Assembly: GCA_013368315.1 (NCBI GenBank)
Contig: JAACJM010000198.1
Span: forward strand, 62,001-126,000
Source of the DNA: Tetrapyrgos nigripes
Lineage: Eukaryota; Basidiomycota; Agaricomycetes; Agaricales; Campanellaceae
DNA: 64,000 nucleotides
Direction of reading: 5' to 3'
Shown here: piece after piece, positions 39,334 through 49,465 of the stretch
Numbering within the stretch: position 1 is the first letter of the stretch
Layout: every line of letters begins with the position of its first letter
Program-made: the position numbers and the translations under genes
Notes under the pieces: model-generated
Database searches by the model: none
Told to the model about the DNA's origin: nothing
What the model saw: only the letters and a program-made list of their open reading frames with translations

Positions 39334-39949
39334 TCACGCATGCGCTTTGAGGTCCTGCGAGTACTGCGCAGGCGGCGACGCATTCCCTTGGAAGTGGGTG
39401 GCAACGGGAGCGCTGACACTGGGATACGACGCATCACCAGTATACGGTGCCTCGCTACCACCATAGTACGTCGGTCCAAAAGTTGGATTTGGGACTGTTT
39501 GAACTTGTACTACCCGAAGTCGGTCGCGGCGACGTTTGTACAGAAAACCACCAATGATGCAGCAAATGAGTGCAACTCCAGCTAAAATCCCAGGACAGTC
39601 AAGATAGACACAAGTAGGGAAGAACCACTTAATACTTACCTACGATCGAACCAGCAATGATGGCAGCAGTGCTAGGGTGGTGATCAGAGTCGAAATGACA
39701 ACGACTGGGAGGCCTTCAGTCTGAGAATGGATGCTTGGAATAAAACGTTTGAACGCACGGGAGCGGGGGGTGGCGGTCGCAGATACAGCCATCGTCAAAG
39801 CTAAAAAAAGCATCGTCATGTCAGCGATAATTTTCTTTCTTGACATCTGGGACTCACTCTGGGTCGCACGCCGCGACGCTTTGGAAAGAGTGAAGACACA
39901 AGACAATGAGGATGGCTACCAGAGCACGAACATGTTCAATAGAGAGCAT
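39334..39949 (-). CDS. Type I single-pass membrane protein with small Cys module, copy C
   Basis: Four exons. MLSIEHVRALVAILIVLCLH is a signal peptide. The short ectodomain is CDPDFDDGCICDRHPPLPRC, a C-x7-C-x-C-x8-C module, then FDSDHHPSTAA. The helix IIAGSIVGVALICCIIGGFL is followed by the stop-transfer YKRRRDR, and a Tyr/Pro/Ser/Gly-rich cytosolic tail (PTYYGGSEAPYTGDASYP) ends at AHA. Copy D at 42365-43103 has the same exon boundaries and module. The C-x-C after an acidic DFDD slightly recalls the C-terminal half of a CFEM domain, but most of CFEM is absent. I do not recognise the family; a surface sensor or wall-linked protein is only a guess. Confidence 0.78.
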
Positions 39950-40799
39950 GATAAGGATGGAAAGACGATATTGTGATTTGCGCGGGATTTATATGTTCCC
40001 CTTCAGAGGGATCGACGAAGAGCCACCTGGTAGTGACTCGTGGATCCTGGAGTATGTTGTAAAACTCGAGGAATCCTGTCAACGGAGGATAGAAGGGCGG
40101 TGAGATACTCGTAAACTGACCAGTATTCGCTCGGCAAAGCTTGATCACTAAATCCATTCGATATCCCAAAGACGGCCTATCTTGAAGGGTGGGCTGAATG
40201 GCTTTGAGCTGGGCTCCTTATTGTGGCGTACTGAACAATTTCTTTCGATTAAGTCTTTCCTCGGCCAAAGCAGGGGACATGCGATTTGAGGTGACAGTTG
40301 CGCGACGCGGTGAATATCCAGTCCAGGTATGATGTCGACCTGCGGGCGCCTATATATGCTTCTAGTGTGAGGTCTGTGTGCATAGAAGGACCGCAGCCCG
40401 TCAGCATGTTTTGAGAAATAAGTGAAACCAAATAGAACGTACCCAAGTATCTTGGTCCATTCCCTTGCACCCCGCGTATATCCTCATCTCCAAACTTCAA
40501 GTCGCTGGCTGCATGCAGGGTTTGGGACTTGAAGTTGTGTAGGGAAGAAAAAGAAGTAACTACAAAGTACCTGGAACCGACCCAGGTGACTTTGTGACTG
40601 AGTTCAAAGATGTCCTCTTTTTAAGTTTTGTTCCTCAACTGTAAAGCTTCGAGAAGCAGCTCTGCAGAACGGTGCCGAAGCCCGGAAAGAGATAGAAGCA
40701 GCAACTTAACGAGATATTTGAACGCGTTTTCTTGCGGTCATGGGAGCGTAGGTGGGTAGACGTGTCTAGTACGAAGTTGCCAATATAATGTCTAATAGC
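39950..40799. other. Intergenic region left of the hAT element
   Basis: Upstream region of copy C, 850 bases. No further gene recognised; the last 8 bases (40792-40799) are the left target-site duplicate of the hAT insertion. Confidence 0.45.
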
Positions 40800-40814
40800 T
40801 AGTGAAAGGAAAGT
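40800..40814 (+). repeat. Left terminal inverted repeat of the hAT element
   Basis: TAGTGAAAGGAAAGT, matching the reverse complement of 41898-41912. Preceded directly by the 8-bp target duplicate. Confidence 0.85.
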
Positions 40815-41055
40815 CCGGTTCAGTCCGGTTCAGGCCAAAAATTTCCGGACGCAGGACCGAACCTTCGGTCCGGCTCACAAATTCTCTGAACTTCGGACTG
40901 GACTTCGCGTCCTCTGAACTTCGGTCCGGTCCAGGTCCAAGAGAAGTTCGGACGCGTCCGAACTTCTGCCTTGCCCGAGATGCCCAAAAAACGACTTTTT
41001 GGTTCAAGTTAAATACAGATGTACTTATAAATATGTGAAAGAGTGAAAAATGTAA

Positions 41056-41388
41056 TTATTCCATCATCTGGGGGCTAGTACCTTCGTCCTCGGTCTCGCT
41101 ATCATCTGCTGCTTCCTCATCTCCAAAATAATAGTCCTCTAGAGTTTTTCTAAGGTCGGTAATATGTTCTGCAGCTTGTTGATCAGCAGAAATGTGCCCG
41201 TTGCGGTATGCAGCTTTGAGAATTTGCAAAGCATCAAACATTTCTGGTTTTAACCTGTTGCGACGTTTTGTATCTGTGAGGCCGGCACTTGAGAATGTCC
41301 GTTCTGATGGAGTCCCAGAGCCCTGTATCGCAAGATAGTCTCGTGCAATACGTGCAAGTGTTGGATAAGTATCTTGATGTTGCTGCAA
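41056..41388 (-). pseudogene. hAT transposase C-terminal fragment (dimerisation domain)
   Basis: 111 codons, open from an apparent CAG acceptor at 41388. YPTLARIARDYLAIQGSGTP then SERTFSSAGLTDTKRRNRL and FDALQILKAAYRNGHI are the diagnostic motifs of the hAT C-terminal dimerisation domain (SER-x-FS, RRNRL). It ends with an acidic tail (DDSETEDEGT). The intact protein would be about 600-900 residues; the catalytic RNase H-like portion and BED finger are absent within the element, so this is a fragment carried by a deletion derivative. If translated, it could only act as a dimerisation competitor. Confidence 0.85.
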
Positions 41389-41897
41389 CAGTTCAGGTGA
41401 GTATGATCATGAAAGAGATTTAAATGCAATCCTGACCTGGAACATTACCCGGAGCTCAGTAAGCCAAGCTAATCAGGCCAAAAGTGCTTGAGCGGGGACC
41501 TAAGCACAAAGCCAATAGCAGAAAATTTCCGGTAACATTGAAAAGATATCGACGAAACTCACACATAAGTGGCACAAAGAAGATATATTTGGGCTAGTTG
41601 AGGTACAGGGACTCGGTACTGTTGCTGTACAATACTAACCTACCCAAAGTTTGTGCAAGATGAGCGGACACACATATAGGGGTTGGGGCACATCGTGGTT
41701 GAAGAGTGAGGTGCTGTACCTGACCGACAAACTCCTGGTCCGAATCGGTCCGGACGCGTTCGGACGCGTCCACCAATTTCGATGACTTTCTGGACCGTGA
41801 ACTGGACCTGTGGTCCGGTCCTCAGAAATTCTGAACCTTGAGTCGGACTTTCGGTTCAGTCCAAGGAAGTCCAGTCCGGACCACGGTCCAGGACTGA

Positions 41898-41912
41898 ACT
41901 TTCCTTTCACTA
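41898..41912 (-). repeat. Right terminal inverted repeat of the hAT element
   Basis: ACTTTCCTTTCACTA on the plus strand, the reverse complement of the left repeat, followed directly by the target duplicate CCAATAGC. Confidence 0.85.
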
Positions 41913-41920
41913 CCAATAGC

Positions 41921-42364
41921 ATCGCATGCACTCGGTTCGATCATCTTCTCGCTATCTCGCGGTTTATGTATGTGGAATGGATAAGGCTCTGGATCCCGTA
42001 ATTAGTGTTGCAGTTTGCATAACGGACTGGACGCGCTACACAGTCGAACGGTTTGAGAAAAGGAGGCCTGAGAAACAACACTGGCCAAAGCTGGCGAGGG
42101 ATACGATTTTTAAAAACAAACATGCATACATATATATTTAACGTTTACGATACACAAACTGTGAAGGATACAATGAGATATATAGTGTACGGTAGGAGTT
42201 AGACAGTACAGTTAAGGATATGTATGGTATTAGGATAGGATCAAGTCCTTAGCGAGAAACTCTCAACCCTCAGCTCTCTGGCGCCGATCGTCACGGTCAA
42301 CGTTGCATCCTCACACTGCCCTACGCATCTTCAAGATGTCCAGCGGGTCCCGGTCTACTGACCT
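41921..42364. other. Intergenic region and 3' flank of copy D
   Basis: AT-rich, with TATATATTTA and TACATATGT-like words near 42120-42230. Probably holds the 3' UTR of the minus-strand gene ending at 42365. No gene seen. Confidence 0.4.
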
Positions 42365-43103
42365 TCACTGCTTAGTTTCAAACGGGTTCGGCATCATTGT
42401 CTGGTGTTGCTGTGATGGTGATGACTGATTCCCATACAAGTGAGCGGCATCAGGAGCTCCTGGTGTAGGCGCATTGTAGGGACCACCAGCATAGGGGTTC
42501 GGGCCGCCTTGAGCACCATAGGGAGCACCATAGGAAGTACCGTACGGTACATCCTGGCCGTAGGTCGCATTCGGAGGAGGATAGTACTGATTATAAGTAG
42601 TGTTGAATGGTTGGTTGAAGGTTCCATTGGCGACGGCAGCAGCCTGTGCTTGGGATTGGGCTGCCCGAACTCGGTCACGGCGACGTTTCCATATTAGTGC
42701 GGCAATGATGAGACAAATGAGCGTGACACCAGCTGAAGGAGAGATGCTAAGGGTATGATACGGAAAAAAAAACTTGAAACGTATGAGTACGTACCTACGA
42801 CTGCTCCAGCAATGATAGATGCTTTACTACGGTGACGAAATCCGAAGTTACAGTTTCTGAAAGACAGTCAGACTTTACGATTGAGCAGGGGAGGAGAATC
42901 TCGACGTACCTTTGCGGGTCATAATCGTCGCAGAAACAGTCATCGTCAAAGCTAGAAGACCGTCACGTCAGCTAAAGATTCTCTGCAACAGCCGAGGCAA
43001 CTAACTCTGGATTGCATGATGATGCCGCGACAGGTTGGAAAGAAGTAATACACAAGGAGACGAAGATGGCTACCAGAGCACGAGCGCGTTGGACAGAGAG
43101 CAT
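42365..43103 (-). CDS. Type I single-pass membrane protein with small Cys module, copy D
   Basis: Paralogue of copy C with matching exon structure. It begins MLSVQRARALVAIFVSLCIT (signal peptide). The ectodomain CNPDFDDDCFCDDYDPQRNC has the same C-x7-C-x-C-x8-C spacing, followed by NFGFRHRSKAS. The membrane helix IIAGAVVGVTLICLIIAALI is followed by WKRRRDRVRAAQ. The cytosolic tail is rich in Gln, Asn, Tyr and Pro with an imperfect YGxxYGAPYGAQGGPNPYAG repeat and ends NPFETKQ. An NPFE end is reminiscent of short endocytic NPF motifs, but that is speculative. The ectodomain and membrane part are better conserved between copies than the tails. The frame is intact. Confidence 0.8.
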
Positions 43104-44125
43104 ACTGAGGTTGGGTAAATGTGGATGCAGATCAGTCAACGGACTGCTCTTATATGCTCTGTTGCACAGCAACTGTAGAGTAGCTCCAGCGCTCGCGCTA
43201 CATTATCAACTGGAGCAAATCAGACAATGGTGTCCTCGGCTGAACAGCATTTGTGTGTCACAGTCGGGAAGGGCGATGGCGGTAACCCTACTAGTACTTG
43301 GATTTTGACTAGGATCTTGCTTGGTCAAACGTCGCTGATAGGAAGACTACTGTTCACCGCCGCGCCAACGGAACAAGTTAAGGATGAGCGGCAGCTTTGG
43401 AATGTGCTTGTGAGGGTACGCGCCCGTCTGGTTTTGCCTCGGGCACATAAGGGATTATGGAGGAGGAGGAAGAGGAGAAGTCTATTGGATGCATTATGGA
43501 TCCGAATCAAGACAGAAACTGACAGAAACGCAGTCGAATTTCAAATTCCGCTTTCCGGTATCCCAACTGGGTTCAAAAGAGATCCAGCTGTCTGGGTCGG
43601 TTCATTGAAGAACGTCTTCAAACTCGGTGAAGAATGAGGAATCATATACAGAATCTTCCATAATGGCAAAGGATCCTCAGTACCTCGGTAGAGATCATGA
43701 TGAAGAAAGCGGGACGCGCGCGTTGCTTGACGAGTTTGATGACCGATAGATAGGATACACCGCTCCGGAAAAGGGTTCCCCGATGTGACTGTGCGCTGTA
43801 TTAAAGTCAAATTACCGGTTGCATCTATACGTTGACTTCAAACTCGGTCTTCCGAGCTGTGAAGTATGCAGAGGATGAGATGACAAAAGAGAAAGCTCAG
43901 ATTGAGAACTAGACACGCCGCAAGCATGATTTGAGCATGATGGTTCAGGAGAACGCCTCAGCTCAGCGCTCAGCAAAAGGTCGCGCGTTTTCATAATTAG
44001 AAATAAAAAATTATTTTAGAGTACAGTAGACACTACAGTGAGTAAAATAGAGAGAGAAACCAACTCGAAATCATCTACATATGTACCCACAGCTCAAGAA
44101 GCAAAACCGCCAACCTGGGCTTCAG
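43104..44125. other. Intergenic region
   Basis: About 1 kb. A 136-codon plus-strand open frame (43227-43637) and an overlapping minus-strand frame (43541-43810) have no recognisable motif, and neither shows splice structure; I do not annotate them. The left part is the upstream region of copy D. Confidence 0.4.
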
Positions 44126-46216
44126 CTAATACCTCGCCGGCAGCAGACTCTTCTCTACTATATACTTCGGTATCAGGCACTGCTTCTTTACCTTCCGCTC
44201 AATAGCAACCTTCTCTATCATCTCCCTCGTCAAGATCACAACATCATCCTTCATATCTGGATCCTCCGCATCCCCAATAACACCAGGCTTCCGGATCTGC
44301 CCACAGCGATCCAACAAGCCCACTTCCTGCAACGCAAAAGCAGCGTCTTCCACTCTGATACTCGTGGCCTCTGCGATATCAGCCAAAGTACATTCAATCC
44401 TGACATGCGTAGTCGCGCTGCCGTCAGGGTTGGCTTTGGTGACAAAATGGCGGAAAGAGGCGAGTTTGTCGTCGATAGAATCAAATGAACCATCTTCATA
44501 CACTTCTCCATCCCAGCCTTTGTTGCTTTTCTTTCGTTTTTTGAGTATGCCATCTTCTGAGGATTCTCGAGATGGGCTACCGAGATCAGGTGGGGTGCCT
44601 TTTGTGACAATTTCCGTAGTGCTGAGTGGTAAGACCGTAAGAAGTTTCCTGTAGAGAGGAGAGGGTGCCGTGAGCACTCAGTCAATGAAGGGCAGAAGAG
44701 ATGGCACGCACCTGAAGAATCGTATCAAGGCGGAGACCCAATAAGATAAATAACTGCGCAGCCCCAAGTCTGATAGTGGTCGTTCAGGAGTACCAGTTTT
44801 TCCTTCACGTCGGGAGAGCTCGTAGCTGAATTCAATCATGAGGGCTCCAAACCCCTGTTTTTGGAATGGAGGTAGAGTGAGAATGCAGGCAAGGTTGTAG
44901 TCATCATAAGACACTTTTTCCTGTAAACATAAGCTGCTTGTTAGCGAGGGACAAAGAGAGAATAAGGTAAGAGATACCTTCGAGAAAAATCCGAGTAAAT
45001 TGTCTTTTTGCGAGGTTGCGTCAGTGAGGATGTAGAAAAGGACTAGAATCCAGTCAGAGACGTTGTAGAACAAGGATTGACAGCGGAGAGGCATTTACAG
45101 TTATCGCAATCGAAAAATAACGTTTTGACGTCTATGAAGAGCTTTCCAAATAGGGAAAGGTTTTGGCAGTAGAGCTGAAGAAACATTTCACGGGGTAAGC
45201 ACATAAAAGCGAACCAGGAACTGGAGATTGACCTTGGCTTTCGCACCATCCACCTCCCATATCGTATGCGCTCCACGTTGATAGACCTTATTTCCAGGTG
45301 GGTGTTTCACAAGACAGTTTTTCTGGCAAAGTGAAAGATTGTCAGTTAGGGGAAGAATAAGAGCCTAGTCAATACGCACCGTGTGTAATTCCCAAGAGGC
45401 ACTATCCGTCATGTACTTGAAACACATACCACACACCCACAAAAAAGGTTTCTCTCCGTGAGTACTGAACCTGTTCAGCCCACCGGCGAACAAATCTGTG
45501 GTGCGGGCATGGGAACGGCTAGACTTGTGAAGACCTGGAATTTTTGGGGTCCCAACGTTAGATGTACTTGGAGCGGGTTCGTGGTCCTCGTTTTCGGTGA
45601 GAGGATATGGTGAAAAGTACCTGGAATTGGGAAGTGGAACAGTTAGTTAGCATTGTCGGACGAAGCTTCAAAATTTCTTCTACGCACCATGTTTTGATTA
45701 ACCACTGCCCAAAGATAACCTTGTCAAAATTTCGCTGCGCGTATATCTTGCGATGATGCTGAAAGTCGAACTCGTCTTCGGTCATGATCACGGTGGTTTG
45801 ATTGACACCATTTTGAGCAACGAGGCCAGAGTGGTGCTCAGGGTCTTCCGGTTCGGACAGAGAAGAAACAGAACGACTGCGAGAGCCAGGAAGAGAACCA
45901 GATTGACTGCCCGCGCGCTTTCGTTTTCGTCCTCCTCCTGCGCTGCCAGTGCTTCCTGCTGCCGAAGTTGATTGCATGGGCTGGAGAAGAGACTTCGGAA
46001 CCCAGTCATCGTGCCGTTTTTCCAAATTCACGTAATGGATGTAGACTTCTGGCTCGTCTCCGTCTCTTTCTTGCAGGATGATCACAGGCTCTAAGGGTCA
46101 GACATGATTAAGTTTCGTATGTTTTAAACAGCAAACCACTCACCCTCACGGTCATGTCTAAGGACAGTATGTTGAGGTGTCTGATGGCTGATGGTGACAA
46201 CGTGCGTTGGGGGCAT
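44126..46216 (-). CDS. MYST-family histone acetyltransferase with chromo-barrel (Esa1/KAT5-like)
   Basis: About eight exons from ATG 46216 (MPPTHVVTISHQTPQHTVL). The chromo-barrel/tudor-knot VYIHYVNLEKRHDDWV is at residues about 40-60. A Ser/Gly/Arg-rich linker with RKRKRAG follows, then the MYST domain: zinc finger C-x2-C-x12-H-x3-C (VCGMC ... HTKNC), YCQNLSLFGKLFIDVKTLFF, LACILTLPPFQKQGFGALMI (catalytic Cys and acetyl-CoA loop), EFSYELSRREGK (catalytic Glu) and PERPLSDLGLRSYLSYW. The long C-terminal insert KRKKSNKGWDGEVYEDGSFD is unusual. The domain order matches Esa1/Tip60, which acetylate histone H4 in NuA4, but the core is more divergent than typical Esa1 (GFGA instead of GYGR), so it may be a second MYST paralogue. 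The frame is intact. Confidence 0.85.
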
Positions 46217-46732
46217 TCCGACTGGGATGCGACGAGTAGGACGAAAGTCAAGGCAGCGATGACGAAAGTCGCGTTCTCCAAGTTTTATTGACAAATTTGT
46301 TTCTGGCCGGGAGGACTCAAAAAAAGATCTCCAAACATACCTCCTCCAAATCTCTACTTTGTAGTCTCAAATAGGGTACTTCTAGAACAAAATTTGGAAG
46401 AAGACATGCATTTCAGGCCAAGTGGACCGGCGCTCAATTAACTTTATTTGGCTCTCAGTCTCGGCTCTACCCAAAACTGGAAGCAACGCCATTTTGCAGA
46501 CCATTTGCTTCAACGCTGAGCGTGCACTGAGTCCCATCCTTTGTGTCGCAAGAAATGTACAAGGGCTACCGTTGTCAAGCGCTGACCTCATGGGACGAAA
46601 ATCTCAAGGTGTGCAGAAGGCAGGAGCGAGGGCAGTTAGCTTAAAGATAAGTACATAGTTGTACCGCAACATCTAGAAATACATTTTTTGAGAATAACAT
46701 GTTGGACACAACGAGATCTGCTTTAGTTACCC
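46217..46732. other. Intergenic region between MYST gene and GAR transformylase
   Basis: About 500 bases containing the promoter of the MYST gene and the 3' flank of the GAR transformylase gene. No gene recognised. Confidence 0.45.
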
Positions 46733-47537
46733 CTACTGAAAAGAGGGTTAGCGTGACAGAAGCAGAAGCAGAAAGCAATTCACCTCAACCGAGACGGGCT
46801 TCACCTCGTCCAACATTGTCTTTGTAGCCTGTACAATGATCTCCCATTCCACCTTGTGAAGCCTCGTCGCAAAAGTCTCCAGCGTATCTCCTTCCTCAAA
46901 GGCCACCTCTCGGACAATCAAAGGTTCTCCCCGATCCACTGCTCTGACGACTTTATGCACCATAACACCCGAATGCTTGATCTCTCCCTTCTGATACGCC
47001 TCGTATGCGCGCTCAATCGCATTCGTCCCATCAAACGCTCCAGGTAAAGCAGGATGCAGGTTAATGACCGGTATTGGCTTTTTCACAGGTTCCGAATCGT
47101 CTGCCGGTGGTTTTATCCCATACAGGAGATCCAGAAAGCTATCTCCAAAGACGTGCATCCACCCTGCAAGGACGACAATGTCTGGAGATTCTTGCAGGAC
47201 GATTTTGGCGACCTCTGCGTCGTAATCGTCTCGTGTTTTGCCTGGGTTAGCCTTGAGGTAGGGTTGAAGGGCTAGATAGGCTGTTCGAATAGGTGGCGAG
47301 GCTTCCTTCGCCCGAGTGAGACCGTAAGCTGCTTTACGGTTAGATAGAACCAATGCGATCTCCGCATGTGGAAGGGCAGGAGTATTCAGCGCATCGATCA
47401 AGGCCTGGAGATTTGTTCCTAAGTAGGTTGGTCATAAACGTGAGTTGAACCATTCTGAACAAGTGAGTGAATTTTGAGATTGACTCTTCACCTGAACCGG
47501 AGATGAGGACTACGATGCGCCTTGGAGAAATGGTCAT
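46733..47537 (-). CDS. ADE8: Phosphoribosylglycinamide formyltransferase (GAR transformylase)
   Basis: Transfers a formyl group from 10-formyl-THF to glycinamide ribonucleotide, the third step of purine synthesis. Exon 1 reads MTISPRRIVVLISGSG. After an intron (donor GTGAAG) comes TNLQALIDALNTP, then SPDIVVLAGWMHVFGDSFLD, VINLHPALPGAFDGTNAIER, HSGVMVHKVVRAVDRGEPL and FEEGDTLETFATRLHKVEWE. These are the formyl-transfer fold and its NxH...D catalytic set (N-L-H; D of VDRGEP). The end is VKPVSVE, then a 48-nt intron with branch-like GCTAAC, and the first codon after it is TAG, so the stop is made by splicing. Without splicing, a short VNCFLLLLLSR tail would be read. An in-frame upstream ATG at 47639 would add 34 basic residues. 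Confidence 0.93.
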
Positions 47538-47791
47538 TCGGAGTGTAGATGCAAGCTCATTACTGAAATTTGCAAACGTGCTTCTTAGCGAGCGGCGTGC
47601 ATGATGTAAAAATTTTCGTGGTTTCTTCCTCAACGTCATTGCCGTTCAAGACACCAGTAAGCCCACCGTTTACCTGGTCTACTTATGCTGACGCAGTCCT
47701 GCAGTTACTAGAGATTTGCCCTTTCTTTTTAGCCTAGAAACTCGTTTTCTAACTTGTTCTGGACATTTTGATTTATCTTGGATTTATCGAA
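47538..47791. promoter_or_regulatory. Divergent promoter between ADE8 and EFM5
   Basis: 254 bases between the two start codons (152 if the upstream ADE8 ATG is used). Pyrimidine-rich near both starts; no TATA box seen. Confidence 0.45.
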
Positions 47792-48834
47792 ATGTCAGGC
47801 TCAGTAGACATCCCAGGATCACCTCATTCTGTGCATTCTTCTCTATCAGGACTCTCTGGACTCTCTGGATCTCCGCCAACATTAGACCCCGGCACACTCT
47901 CTATCCTAGACCAGTTTTTGTCAGACAAGGCAGAGGAAGAAACTCTGTTTAATACTTTGTCCCAACAAGCTACAGCGCTGGACGTTGCAGGTCTTGCACT
48001 GGAAGAAGACAAAGATGAGAAACCTATGATAAGTGTGGACCAATATCGAAAGGCATTCGGAGAGGATTGGCAACTCAGTCAGTTTTGGTGAGTTATCAAC
48101 TTAATTCGTTCCTTTTTTGCGTTTCGCGGACCAAGAGGTACATATGCACCTCATCTATCTTGGGCTTTTCTATCATCCTGTCTCGCTGATGGTATTGCTC
48201 GTCACTTCTTCAAGGTACTCCACCTCATTCGCAACCCGCCTAGCCAAAGCAATGTACTCCATCTGCGAGCCTTCCACCACAGTTGCCTTCCTCTGCTGCC
48301 CAACAGCCTTCGTCGCCTTTCAACACGAATACCCTCAGAAAAACACCTATTTGTTGGAGTTTGACCAACGTTTTTCGGTGCTTGCTCCTAAACTTTTTAT
48401 CCCTTATGATTTGGACGAACCAGATGACTTTCCGAACACGTTAAGAGAAAAGGTGGATTTGGCTGTTGTTGACCCACCTTTCTTAAACGAGGTATGTGCT
48501 CTTCTGCCCTTTTGCTTTCTTTGCTGAAAGTAAGCTGTTGGACTGATTGATACCTATTCCCCTTCACCCTTTCCTCGTCTGCCTGCAACAGATAACGAAC
48601 CAAAAACTCTCCCAAACCCTCCGTCAGATTCTTCATCCAACTCGTGGCAAACTTCTTGTCATCACCTCTACCTCGGTCGAGCCCGTGCTGTTTAAAGTGT
48701 ATTCTGACGCACCACTCGGTCCCTTGCGGAAAACGGCTCTCAACGTCGAGCATGGGCAGCTAGCGAATGATTTCGCTTCTTGGGGCTCTTGGGAGGGAGC
48801 TGAGAAGTTTGGGGCGGAGGTTGAAGAAAGTTAG
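47792..48834 (+). CDS. EFM5: eEF1A lysine methyltransferase (EFM5/N6AMT2 family)
   Basis: At least three exons. MSGSVDIPGS starts a Ser/Pro-rich leader with repeated LSGLSG, then LDPGTLSILDQFLSDKAEEE and QYRKAFGEDWQLSQFWYSTS, the family's conserved QFWY entry. The Rossmann-like methyltransferase core follows: TTVAFLCCPTAFVAF, YLLEFDQRF (SAM-binding acidic loop) and the catalytic VDLAVVDPPFLNE (DPPF motif). The end is PVLFKVYSDAPLGPLRKTAL. The family (yeast Efm5, human EEF1AKMT1) methylates a lysine of translation factor eEF1A in the cytosol. The frame is intact and the introns are canonical (GTGAGT). Confidence 0.9.
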
Positions 48835-49465
48835 AGGCAGTAATGGCTGATGGCGTCCGGAGTAAGCAGGCCGTCGTATGCTTTCAGGACTTGTACATCC
48901 TCTACATCTTTAGATGCATTTGTAGATTTAGAAGATTCTTCTGTCACATAGAGATCAGACTAGACAATTACAGTGTTATGTACAATGTACAGTTGGACAT
49001 TTAGTTATGGACATAGTTACATTGCAAAATTTGGATGAGATTGAGAAAAGAGCGATTAATTGGCGATTAAGTATGATGCGGGAGTTACGGCAAAAAGTTC
49101 GGCAGAAGTCACGTCTGGCTGGCATCAACACAACATCGTCCCTCAAGCTCAAGGCAAGGCCGAAATCGCCCTCAAAACTCGCCAAGTGAGTATACGAACG
49201 TCTTTCATACATACTAGAACTGTCCAGCTGTCTTGCTGAGAGTTTTGGGTCGGAAGTAAAGTGAGGAAAAGGTGGATGGATTGGTTGAAAGTTGGATGAC
49301 AGACGGGACTGGGATTGGGAAGCGATTCTTGCAGGACCTTTTAGTGGATACTGGGTCCATCTCTCGACCTGGATTATCCTCTTCTTTTGTCCATTCTATC
49401 GTTTGGTTGACCGGGGGCTGACTGTTATTTTTGCGCCTTACCCAGCTTCCGCCTCAAAAGCCAGC
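48835..49465. other. Intergenic and promoter region of the eS10 gene
   Basis: About 630 bases. A 60-codon plus-strand frame at 49007-49189 ends at a good-looking GTGAGT donor (49188) but has no family resemblance; it could be an untranslated leader exon. Pyrimidine-rich sequence precedes the eS10 ATG. Confidence 0.45.

Larger units (their letters stand above)
40800..41912. mobile_element. 1.1-kb hAT-family DNA transposon, non-autonomous
   Basis: Both ends carry the inverted terminal repeat TAGTGAAAGGAAAGT (40800-40814, and reversed at 41898-41912). It is flanked by 8-bp duplicates CTAATAGC (40792-40799) and CCAATAGC (41913-41920), 7 of 8 identical, the target-site length expected for hAT. 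Both subterminal regions (40810-40970 and 41700-41900) are packed with GGTCCGG/GTCCGAAC/TCAGTCC words, like transposase-binding repeats. The only transposase sequence inside is the C-terminal dimerisation domain on the minus strand. The N-terminal zinc-binding and catalytic parts are missing, so it cannot move by itself. It sits between paralogues C and D. Confidence 0.85.

Noticed and set aside
39334..43103. Calling paralogues C and D CFEM proteins
   Set aside because: CFEM needs eight cysteines in fixed spacing; only four are present here.
43227..43637. 136-codon plus-strand frame
   Set aside because: No recognisable motif, overlapped by an equally open minus-strand frame, no intron in an intron-rich genome; not enough to call a gene.
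49007..49189. 60-codon plus-strand frame ending at a GTGAGT donor before eS10
   Set aside because: Could be a leader exon but has no coding evidence; mentioned only as part of the upstream region.
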